From: Ruegeria sp. THAF57
GTDB taxonomy: Bacteria; Pseudomonadota; Alphaproteobacteria; Rhodobacterales; Rhodobacteraceae
DNA length: 64,000 bases
Direction of reading: 5' to 3'
Assembly (NCBI RefSeq): GCF_903914075.1
Contig: NZ_CAIWNQ010000003.1
Coordinates: 1-64,000 of the forward strand
Position numbers and translations under genes: made by a program. Positions 34,271 to 41,886 of this stretch are shown piece after piece (position 1 is the stretch's first letter; each line of letters begins with the position of its first letter). The notes below the pieces were generated by a model. The model was not told the origin of the DNA, ran no database searches, and was given only the letters and a program-made list of their open reading frames with translations.

Positions 34271-35823
34271 TGATGATCTCACAAACCTCGGAACGCGGCA
34301 GGCGACGGCGAGGGCGGGGCGCAGAAGCGCCACCTGCCGCAAAGCGTGATGTGAACTACCGCCAACTCAGGAACCCGTTCCCGCAGATGGAGGTTTTCCC
34401 GGCAGAGCAGATCGCCGACATGCATGAAACCGCCCTGCGCTTGTTGCAGGAATTGGGCATCAAGGTCCTGCTGCCCGAGGCAAGAAGGATTTTCGCCGCA
34501 GCAGGTGCCAAGGTTGATGAGCAAACCGAGATGGTCTTTATCGGACGCGACATTGTCGAGACCGCTGTAGCCTCGGCCCCAAAATCCATTGCCTGTCGCG
34601 CAGGGGTCCGCCGCCGGGATTTTACGCTGGAACTGGGCAGTCTGGTCTTTCAACCCGGGGCAGGTGCCCCCAATGCGACCGATCTTGAACGGGGGCGCCG
34701 TCCGGCAACCGGGCAGGACTATCTGGAGTTCCTGAAGCTTACCCATCATTTTGATGTGTTCCAGATGATCTCGCCCCAGGTTGAACCGCAGGACGTGCCA
34801 ACCCAATTGCGGCACTATTTCACCACGCAGGCGCAGGTGGAGTTGACGGACAAGTTTCCGTTCTTTTTCGCGCGCGGGACACCGCAGGTGATGGATTGCT
34901 TTGAAATGCTCTCGACCGCTCGCGGGTTGTCGGATGACGCATTCCGCGCAAACCCGCACTGCTATACGATCATCAACACCAACAGCCCCCGGACGTTGGA
35001 TATTCCAATGGCGCAGGGGCTGATTGATTTTGCCCGCCACGGACAGATGTCGATTGTCACGCCCTTTACGCTGATGGGGGCAATGGCACCTATTACTGTG
35101 GCAGGGGCAATTACATTGTCCCATGCCGAAGCCTTGTCCGCCATTGCGCTGACCCAATTGGTAAATCCCGGTGCGCCAGTCTGCTATGGGACATTCACAA
35201 GCAATGTTGATATGAAATCCGGCGCGCCTGCGTTCGGGACGCCCTCGCATTTTCAGGCGTCGCTGGCGGCGGGGCAGTTGGCGCGGCATCTGGGCCTGCC
35301 GTGGCGGTCGGCTGCGGGGTCGGCCTCGAACAGCAATGACGTTCAGGCAGCGAACGAAAACCAGTTCGGCTTGTGGGGGTGTTTGATGGCCGGGGCAACG
35401 GTGATCATCCATTCGGCCGGGTGGTTGGAAGGCGGGTTGACCGTTTCCTTCGAAAAGCTGGTCTGTGATGCCGAAGTTCTGAACATGGTGGCTGAACTAT
35501 GCGCCGGTGCGCAGGCGGGTCCGGCTGAGATCGGGTTCGACACCGCCCTGAGCGAAGTTGAACCCAGCGGCCACTTCTTTGCGACCAGTCAGACGATGGA
35601 GCGTTACAACACCGCGTTTTATGAGCCGCACGTTCACGACTATGCCAATTTTGGCACCTGGACTGAACGCGGGTCAGTCGACGCCAATCACCGGGCTACG
35701 GGTGTGTGGAAGGACATCCTAGCCAATTTCCAGCCACCCAAACAGGACGGTAACCGGATTGAGGCCGTGAGGAAGTTCGTTGCCCGTCGCACGGAAGAGG
35801 GCGGCGCACCGCCGGAGAGTTGA
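34270..35823 (+). CDS. Non-pyrrolysine trimethylamine-methyltransferase (MttB) family protein
   Basis: 517 residues of the MttB superfamily: LRNPFPQMEVFPAEQIADMHETAL, then a TIM barrel with TPFTLMGAMAPITVAGAITLSHAEAL and FGTPSHFQASLAAGQLARHL. No in-frame stop exists, so it is the non-pyrrolysine type, known in other bacteria to demethylate quaternary amines such as glycine betaine. An arginine-rich N-terminus (RGRRRRGRG) is unusual. The start overlaps the previous stop (TGATG). No corrinoid-protein gene is seen nearby, so the methyl acceptor is unclear. Confidence 0.9.
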   Translation: MMISQTSERGRRRRGRGAEAPPAAKRDVNYRQLRNPFPQMEVFPAEQIADMHETALRLLQELGIKVLLPEARRIFAAAGAKVDEQTEMVFIGRDIVETAVASAPKSIACRAGVRRRDFTLELGSLVFQPGAGAPNATDLERGRRPATGQDYLEFLKLTHHFDVFQMISPQVEPQDVPTQLRHYFTTQAQVELTDKFPFFFARGTPQVMDCFEMLSTARGLSDDAFRANPHCYTIINTNSPRTLDIPMAQGLIDFARHGQMSIVTPFTLMGAMAPITVAGAITLSHAEALSAIALTQLVNPGAPVCYGTFTSNVDMKSGAPAFGTPSHFQASLAAGQLARHLGLPWRSAAGSASNSNDVQAANENQFGLWGCLMAGATVIIHSAGWLEGGLTVSFEKLVCDAEVLNMVAELCAGAQAGPAEIGFDTALSEVEPSGHFFATSQTMERYNTAFYEPHVHDYANFGTWTERGSVDANHRATGVWKDILANFQPPKQDGNRIEAVRKFVARRTEEGGAPPES

Positions 35824-36498
35824 ATGAGTAATAAACCGATCCTCCACCGAGATGACCCCAAAGCCGAACCTTTGGTCGGAAATATCAAGGTTACGCGCGA
35901 CGACTGGCTGAACGTGGCGATGGACGTTCTGATTTCCGATGGTGTGGATCAGATAAAAGTACTGAATTTGGCCGAACGGATGGCTGTGTCCCGCTCGTCC
36001 TTCTACTGGTACTTCAAGTCGCGTCAGGAGTTGATGGATGCCTTGCTCGAACGATGGCAAGCCACAAACACTGCCGCCCTGATCGCGCAGGCCGAGGCCC
36101 CGGCAGCGACTGTTACGGCTGCGGTGTGCAACGTGCATCGCTGCGTGGTGAACACCGACTTGTTCGATACTGCGCTGGATTTTGCAGTACGCGATTGGGC
36201 GCGCAAGTCGGGCAAGGTACGGCGTGCGCTGGATCAGTCCGACGCGCGGCGGTTGAAGGCGTTGCACGCCATGTTCGCCCGCTATGGCTATTCCGAGGTC
36301 GAGGCCGAAACCCGCGCCCGCGTGCTGTATTACATGCAGATCGGCTACGATCTGGCGCAACTGAACGAACCCATGTCTGTGCGGATCTCGATGGTTCCGC
36401 ATTATCTGTACGTCTTTACGGGGGTCGAACCACGACCCGAAGAAATCGAAGAATTCAGCGCCTATTCCATGCGCTACTGGAAAGGAGACCCAGCATGA
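35824..36498 (+). CDS. TetR/AcrR family regulator
   Basis: 224 residues. The helix-turn-helix is at about residues 25-75 (VLISDGVDQIKVLNLAERMAVSRSSFYWYFKSRQELMDALL), with the conserved SxSxFYxYFKSRQEL of TetR proteins. The C-terminal ligand domain ends LYVFTGVEPRPEEIEEF. It starts directly after the MttB-like stop and overlaps the next gene (ATGA), so it is inside the operon it may control. The palindromes upstream of the operon are a candidate operator. The ligand is unknown. Confidence 0.88.
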   Translation: MSNKPILHRDDPKAEPLVGNIKVTRDDWLNVAMDVLISDGVDQIKVLNLAERMAVSRSSFYWYFKSRQELMDALLERWQATNTAALIAQAEAPAATVTAAVCNVHRCVVNTDLFDTALDFAVRDWARKSGKVRRALDQSDARRLKALHAMFARYGYSEVEAETRARVLYYMQIGYDLAQLNEPMSVRISMVPHYLYVFTGVEPRPEEIEEFSAYSMRYWKGDPA

Positions 36499-37799
36499 GC
36501 CAACCAGACGCAATCATAATCGGAACAGGAGTGATCGGTTCCGCCATCGCGTTCGAGATGGCAAAAGCGGGCTGGAAAACCCTGTCCCTGGATCGAAACA
36601 GTCAGGTTGGCCACGGCTCGACCGCAGGGTCCTGTGCGATCATTCGGATGCACTATTCGACTTTTGACGGCACGGCCTTTGCGTGGGAAGGGTATCACTA
36701 TTGGCGGGATTGGGCCGCGTATTTAGGCTTGCCCACGGATGCAAACCTTGCGCAGTTTCGCGAGACCGGGTGTCTTGTGATGAAAACCGATGCCAACGGG
36801 ATGTTGGAAAAGCACATGGCGAACAGCGCCGACTTGGACTGCCCGTTCGAAGAATGGTCGCCTGATAAAATTACTGAACGTCTGCCGGTGTATTCGCTGG
36901 AAAGTTACGCACCGGCCCGTCGGAAAGACGATCCTGAGTTTGGGCAACCGAACGGTCGCAAGATGCAGGGTGGGGTGTTCTGGCCTCAGGCAGGGTATGT
37001 TACTGACCCGGCGCTGTCGGCCCAGAATCTGATGGACGCGGCAAAGCAACACGGGGCCGAGCTGCGCACCGGGGCCGAGGTTGTCGAGATACTAAAAGAC
37101 GGCGGACGTGTTGCGGGCGTCAAACTGGCCTCGGGCGAAGAGATACGCGCCAAGGTCGTCGTGAATGTTGCCGGGCCGGGCTCTGCGATCGTGAACAAGA
37201 TGGCGGGAGTTCTGGACGACATGACGATTGAAACCCGCCCCTTACGGCAGGAGGTTGTACACGTCCCGTCCCCCGAGGGTTTCGATTTTGAACATGACGG
37301 TACAATCGTGTCCGACAGTGACATTGCCCTGTATTGCCGGCCCGAGCATGGCAACCATATCCTGATCGGCTCGGAAGATCCCGAATGCGATCCGCATCAG
37401 TGGTGCGAGGATGACGTTCACTATAACCACGACTTTACGGATCAATGGACGACGCAGGCAATGCGTTACGCGCAGCGGGTACCCAGCCTTGGGATACCTT
37501 CGAAGACACGTGGTGTTGTGGACCTTTATGACGCGTCCACCGATTGGATTCCGATCTACGACAAGTCCAGCCTGCCGGGGTTCTACATGGCCTGCGGCAC
37601 CAGCGGGAACCAATACAAGAACGCGCCGATTGCAGGTAAGATGATGGCGGCCCTGATCGGCTATTGCGAGGGTGGCGCGGATCACGATGCCCAGCCGATG
37701 CAGTTTGAACTGCCGTATATCAAACGCTCGATTGATGTGGGGTTTTACTCGCGCAAGCGACCCATAAACGAAGAAAGCAGTTTTTCGGTTCTGGGCTAG
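36495..37799 (+). CDS. FAD-dependent oxidoreductase (sarcosine-oxidase beta-like)
   Basis: 434 residues from ATG 36495, which overlaps the TetR stop (ATGA) and has AAAGGAG upstream; a longer open frame is antisense-like read-through. The Rossmann motif is IIIGTGVIGSAIA (residues 7-19), then GHGSTAGSCAIIRMHYS, the counterpart of the SoxB GSS...IIR region. The DAO fold continues to a late GFYMACGTSGNQYKNAP motif. It probably oxidises an N-methyl amino acid in the same pathway as the two methyl-transfer genes before it. The operon ends with a bidirectional hairpin. Confidence 0.88.
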   Translation: MSQPDAIIIGTGVIGSAIAFEMAKAGWKTLSLDRNSQVGHGSTAGSCAIIRMHYSTFDGTAFAWEGYHYWRDWAAYLGLPTDANLAQFRETGCLVMKTDANGMLEKHMANSADLDCPFEEWSPDKITERLPVYSLESYAPARRKDDPEFGQPNGRKMQGGVFWPQAGYVTDPALSAQNLMDAAKQHGAELRTGAEVVEILKDGGRVAGVKLASGEEIRAKVVVNVAGPGSAIVNKMAGVLDDMTIETRPLRQEVVHVPSPEGFDFEHDGTIVSDSDIALYCRPEHGNHILIGSEDPECDPHQWCEDDVHYNHDFTDQWTTQAMRYAQRVPSLGIPSKTRGVVDLYDASTDWIPIYDKSSLPGFYMACGTSGNQYKNAPIAGKMMAALIGYCEGGADHDAQPMQFELPYIKRSIDVGFYSRKRPINEESSFSVLG

Positions 37800-37832
37800 C
37801 CCGGTCGAGTCAAGATTGTGCTCAAAATACAA

Positions 37833-37861
37833 GGCCGTCAACTTGTGCAAAGTTGGCGGCC
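37833..37861. terminator. Bidirectional hairpin between convergent genes
   Basis: An 11-bp stem with one G-T pair (37833-37843 with 37851-37861) and a 7-base loop lies between the FAD oxidoreductase and the convergent DUF3307 gene. The flank on the minus strand is T-rich (reading CTTGTATTTT), so it can end transcription from both sides. Confidence 0.6.
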
Positions 37862-37884
37862 ATTCATGTGGCTGAACGCGTCTT

Positions 37885-38274
37885 CTAAGCCGCGAATTTT
37901 ACCCAGGCCCAAACCATAGCCACATAGGTCAGGTTGTGCAGACACTGATCCAACCCGGCGGCTCGCCAGAACGCGGCCTGCGTCGGCATAAGCTGTTTCT
38001 TGTCGGAATAACTTGCTTTAGCAAAGTCGATGTTGAAATGGACGATCCATTCCAAGGCGGCGATTATCAGGATGAAGGACCAGGGCGCACCAAAGATCAA
38101 AAACACCAAGACAGAGCCCACAACATGCACCGCGGCATGCTGAGCGCGTCCCAGATGAAAATACTCGCCACGCCCCGCCAGCATCTTGGGCGTTTGGAGA
38201 TAATAGTCCGCAAACATATGTTTGATCTGCAACAAGCAGAGCATCAAAAACACAGCGCCTAAGTTGGCAGGCAA
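37885..38274 (-). CDS. DUF3307 membrane protein
   Basis: 129 residues with three or four membrane segments. The conserved DUF3307 signature is visible near the N-terminus: QIKHMFADYYLQT (about residues 16-28), then a HAAVHVVGS helix with conserved histidines and a late CLHNLTYVAMVWA segment. The start is TTG at 38274, supported by GGGAGG six bases upstream. Function is unknown; the histidine-rich helices suggest metal or heme contact only speculatively. It is divergent from the ABC-like gene. Confidence 0.8.
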   Translation of the reverse strand: MPANLGAVFLMLCLLQIKHMFADYYLQTPKMLAGRGEYFHLGRAQHAAVHVVGSVLVFLIFGAPWSFILIIAALEWIVHFNIDFAKASYSDKKQLMPTQAAFWRAAGLDQCLHNLTYVAMVWAWVKFAA

Positions 38275-38394
38275 ATTAGACCTCCCGATATCGTCCTGCG
38301 GACAACAGTATGTGCTTAATTGTTGTTGCGCAAATGAACTTGTTCACAGTCGGCAATTATCTGATCAAATTGGAAACTATTTGCGTATTCTGAT

Positions 38395-38413
38395 GTGATT
38401 GCGGTAAAATCAC
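38395..38413. promoter_or_regulatory. Inverted repeat before the ABC-like gene
   Basis: GTGATT (38395-38400) / AATCAC (38408-38413) with a 7-base spacer lies in the divergent spacer between the DUF3307 gene and the ABC-like gene, some 65-80 bases before the coding start. It is a candidate operator; the spacing does not match the CRP consensus. Confidence 0.35.
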
Positions 38414-38563
38414 CAAGTTGGATTTGCGACGCATATGTCAGGATCGGATCAGTGATCCGCAACAGGGGCAGGTTCCATAGAACGTACTATTTTCCGGTTT
38501 ATTTGGAAGTATTCGAAGCGCGACCAGCTTATCCTTCTGGCCGTCACCTCGACGCTGTTTCCG

Positions 38564-41485
38564 TTGCTCTACCTGACGTTGGAATTGCCGAAGCGGATCA
38601 TCAACGACGCTATCGGTGCGGCAAGCCCTGTTGTTGACGTCCTTGGCTATAGCCTGCCGCAGACGACCTTTTTGATCATCTTGTGTTTTGCCTTTCTGGC
38701 TGCAGTGCTTGCGCATGGCTTGATGAAGATGCGCATAAACACGATGAAGGGCGTGCTTAGCGAACGCATGTTGCGGCGGTTCCGGTATCAGTTGATCAGC
38801 CGCGCCCTGCGCTTTCCCCAGCCATATTTCGAGCGGGTCAGTCAGGGCGAGATGGTGTCGATGGTCACCGCCGAAAGCGAGCCGATGGGCGGCTTGATGG
38901 GCGATGCGATCAGTCAGCCGGTGTTGCAGGCCGGGCAGATGATCACAATCTTGTCCTTCTTGTTCCTGCAAAGCGTCTGGTTCGGGTTGGCGGCCGTTGC
39001 TCTGATCCCTGTACAAGCGTGGCTGATCCCCAAACTTCAGCGTCAGATCAATCTGCTCAACAAACGCCGTATTCAGGAAGTGCGCGTTCTTGCCGCCCAG
39101 ATTGGCGAGAATGCGGCCGGGGCATCGACGCTGCGGGCCAATGGCGGCTGGCGGTATCGTCGCGCCATGATTTCGGATCAACTGGGGCGTCTGTTCGGGA
39201 TCCGGTTCGAGATTTACCAAAAGAAGTTCTTTATGAAGTTCATAAACAACTTCATCTCTCAGCTCACGCCGTTCATGTTCTATCTGGTCGGCGGTTTGCT
39301 GGTGCTGCAAGGATCGGTTTCACTGGGCGCCCTTGTCGCGGCGCTTGCGGCGTACAAGGATCTCAGCTCACCCTGGAAAGAGCTGCTGACTTATTACAAC
39401 CAAACGCAGGATATGTCTCTGCGCTGGGACGTCGTGATAGATCGTTTTGCGCCGCCGGGCATGCTGGATGAAAAGCTGTTCGAGGATGAACCCTCAGACC
39501 GCCCGCACCTGAACGCGGATGTTGTTCTGGACCATGTCTCGGTGCGGGACATGGATGGCAATCAGGTTCTGGATGATCTGAACCTGACCTTTCCGGGGGG
39601 TAAAACCATCGGCATCGCCGCCCCGAGTGAAGAAGACCGCCGTGCGATTGCTGAGTTGCTGACGCGTGAAATCCTTCCCAGTGCGGGCCGCGTCGAAATC
39701 GGGGGTCACAACCTGTCTGGCCTGCATCAAAGCGTTGTGGCAACCCGGATCGGTTACGCCTCGTCCCGGCCGGTCATGTTTCAGGGAACTCTGGGTGACA
39801 ATGTCATGATGCCCATGCGGTTCAAACCGCTGTCGGCCACGACGGATGACCCTGGTTTTGCCGAAACGCAAAGGGCTGGCAACAGTCGTGACCCGTTTAA
39901 GGCAGAATGGCTGGATCCGTCGCTGGCCGGGGTCGAGACCGCGGACGCGCTGCGTGACTGGTGGCTGCAACTGATTGACGGGATGGGTTCCGGCGCAGCC
40001 CTGTTCCAACGCGGATCAGAACAGGCATTTGACGTTGATGAACATCGCGAACTGGCCCAAAAGCTGGTCGAGCTGCGCCCGATCGTCCAACAAGCCGTGC
40101 GCGATGCTGGGCTGGAACAGCAGGCGCTGGTTTTTGACCGCGATGCCTATAATGCCGCTTTGCCAGTTGCCGAGAACCTTTTGTTCGCCACGCCTCGTGT
40201 GCCCGTTACGCAGGCCCTGTTGGCGCGTCAGCCCGTCTTTTTGGGGCAACTGCGCGAATTGGGGCTGGATGAAACGCTGGTCAACCTGACGCGCGACGTG
40301 GTCGATATGCTACGCCAGATCTTTGGTCTAGACGGGACCGACCACCCCTTATTCCGCAAACTGGGTCTTGAGGTTCAGACCTACGAAAGCGCGGTGGAAT
40401 TGCTGGAGCGAACCCGCGACGAAGGTGTGTCCGGGCTGGACGACGAACAGCTTGCCAATCTGCTGGCTGTTCCCGTTGTCATTTCCGCCGAACAGATCGG
40501 GCCTGCGTTTACGGACGAACTTAAGAACCGCATCCTCGAATTGCGTCACAGTCACTCCCACAAGCTGCTGGAAACGCTGCATGACGTCTTTGCCCCGCTG
40601 GATTCCGAGGCGTTCGCACCGGGTTTGACGGTGATGGAGAATGCGCTGTTCGGCAAGGTCAGTCAGATCGGTGGGGCCAGATCGGACGAAGTGCGCAAAC
40701 TGATCGTCGATGTGCTGGATCAAAACGGAGCGCGCCCCTTGGTGGTCGAGCTGATCTATGACGTCCCGGTTGCCTTGGGTGGCCAGAACTTGCCCGCGGT
40801 TTTTGCCGAACCGCTCGCTTTTACGCGCGCGACAATCAAGAAGCCGGACATTCTTATTCTGGAAAACGCATTGGCAAGCTATGACATGGCAACGCAGGTC
40901 GCGGTTTATAAAAACCTACGTTCATTACTGCCTGATACGACGGTCATCTATCTGAACGATCAGTTCGACAGTCCCGACGTATTCGACATGTTTGTCGAAA
41001 TCAGGCAAGGTCGGGTTGTTTCGGATGAGGGACCGGCGGACGTGGAGGAAGACAGTGCAGCCTCGGCAGACCTGGCGCGCAAACTACGGGCGCTGGAACA
41101 GACGCCGTTGTTCTCGGGTCTGGATCGACGTCAGTTGCGCCTTTTGGCCTTTGGTGCGCGTTGGTTTGATGCGAAGCCGGGCGAAGTTGTATTCCTGAAG
41201 GACGATCAACCAACAGACGGCGCGTATGTTGTGCTGGAAGGAGAGGCGGGCCTGTATCTGCCTCAGACGGGCGGGCCGGATCAGCTGATTGCAACGGTCG
41301 GCGCGGGCGCGTTGGTCGGTGAACTGGGCTTGATCCGAAAAGAACCCCGTGCCCTAAGCATGATCGCCGAAACAGAGTTGTCCTGTCTGCGGATCGGTGA
41401 AGAAGAATTTCTGGCTGTTGTCGAGAATGACGCGGCGACCGCATTCAAGCTGTTGCAGGTCATCGCGGGATACGTATCGAACTAA
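38564..41485 (+). CDS. ABC-transporter-like membrane protein with degenerate ATPase and cyclic-nucleotide-binding domain
   Basis: 973 residues from TTG 38564, the first ordinary start codon in frame. The frame remains open to 38456 and codes for membrane-protein-like sequence (for example RFIWKYSKRDQLILL), so the true start is probably further up, near ATA at 38477. Residues about 1-290 form an exporter-type ABC membrane domain (PYFERVSQGEMVSMV). The ATPase domain (from about 315) lacks Walker A lysine (GIAAPSEEDRRA), the Q-loop Gln and a normal Walker B (ILILENALASYD). A 310-residue insertion splits it. Residues about 843-973 are a CRP-like cNMP domain with GALVGELGLIRKEPRA. Confidence 0.85.
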   Translation: MLYLTLELPKRIINDAIGAASPVVDVLGYSLPQTTFLIILCFAFLAAVLAHGLMKMRINTMKGVLSERMLRRFRYQLISRALRFPQPYFERVSQGEMVSMVTAESEPMGGLMGDAISQPVLQAGQMITILSFLFLQSVWFGLAAVALIPVQAWLIPKLQRQINLLNKRRIQEVRVLAAQIGENAAGASTLRANGGWRYRRAMISDQLGRLFGIRFEIYQKKFFMKFINNFISQLTPFMFYLVGGLLVLQGSVSLGALVAALAAYKDLSSPWKELLTYYNQTQDMSLRWDVVIDRFAPPGMLDEKLFEDEPSDRPHLNADVVLDHVSVRDMDGNQVLDDLNLTFPGGKTIGIAAPSEEDRRAIAELLTREILPSAGRVEIGGHNLSGLHQSVVATRIGYASSRPVMFQGTLGDNVMMPMRFKPLSATTDDPGFAETQRAGNSRDPFKAEWLDPSLAGVETADALRDWWLQLIDGMGSGAALFQRGSEQAFDVDEHRELAQKLVELRPIVQQAVRDAGLEQQALVFDRDAYNAALPVAENLLFATPRVPVTQALLARQPVFLGQLRELGLDETLVNLTRDVVDMLRQIFGLDGTDHPLFRKLGLEVQTYESAVELLERTRDEGVSGLDDEQLANLLAVPVVISAEQIGPAFTDELKNRILELRHSHSHKLLETLHDVFAPLDSEAFAPGLTVMENALFGKVSQIGGARSDEVRKLIVDVLDQNGARPLVVELIYDVPVALGGQNLPAVFAEPLAFTRATIKKPDILILENALASYDMATQVAVYKNLRSLLPDTTVIYLNDQFDSPDVFDMFVEIRQGRVVSDEGPADVEEDSAASADLARKLRALEQTPLFSGLDRRQLRLLAFGARWFDAKPGEVVFLKDDQPTDGAYVVLEGEAGLYLPQTGGPDQLIATVGAGALVGELGLIRKEPRALSMIAETELSCLRIGEEEFLAVVENDAATAFKLLQVIAGYVSN

Positions 41486-41490
41486 GTGGA

Positions 41491-41862
41491 TCAGCTTTTG
41501 GGTTTGCAGAATAAATCGTATAGCAGGCCGATCACTTGCGCCGTGTTACCATCCTGAAGCGAGTAGTAAATCGTTTTGCCTTCCCGACGGGTCGAAACCA
41601 GACCTTCGCCGCGCAACCGCGCAAGCATCTGGCTGACAGCCGCCTGCCGCGTATCCAGCAGCCGTTCAAGCTCACTTACAGATTTTTCGCCTTCGCCCAA
41701 ATGACATAGGATCATCAGGCGCCCCTCATGCGCCAAAGCCTTCAGGAACGCCGCAGCATTTGCGGCGCTGTCCTTCATGTCCGACAGGGCGTCGTCGGTG
41801 TCCTGAGTGTTGTCTTCCTTGAGCGTCACGCGCAGCCTGTTCGCAACTGGGGGCTGGTCCAA
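41491..41862 (-). CDS. ArsR-family repressor, SqrR/BigR-like
   Basis: 123 residues from TTG 41862 (GAGG upstream); ATG 41778 is a shorter alternative. The winged helix is LKALAHEGRLMILCHL, then VSELERLLDTRQAAVSQMLARLRGEGLVSTRREGKTIYY. Two cysteines, C53 and C119, are 66 residues apart, the same spacing as the reactive pair of Rhodobacter SqrR (from memory C41 and C107), which forms a polysulfide bridge in response to persulfide. It converges with the ABC-like gene 5 bases away. A sulfur-species sensor is the best guess; no sulfide oxidation genes are adjacent. Confidence 0.85.
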   Translation of the reverse strand: MDQPPVANRLRVTLKEDNTQDTDDALSDMKDSAANAAAFLKALAHEGRLMILCHLGEGEKSVSELERLLDTRQAAVSQMLARLRGEGLVSTRREGKTIYYSLQDGNTAQVIGLLYDLFCKPKS

Positions 41863-41886
41863 TATGCCTCAGATCGCTGGGGCTTG

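Noticed and set aside
34270..35823. Pyrrolysine (in-frame UAG) in the MttB homologue
   Set aside because: The frame has no internal stop codon, so this is the non-pyrrolysine type.
38395..38637. 80-residue plus-strand open frame
   Set aside because: It overlaps the N-terminal coding region of the ABC-like gene in another frame and has no motifs.
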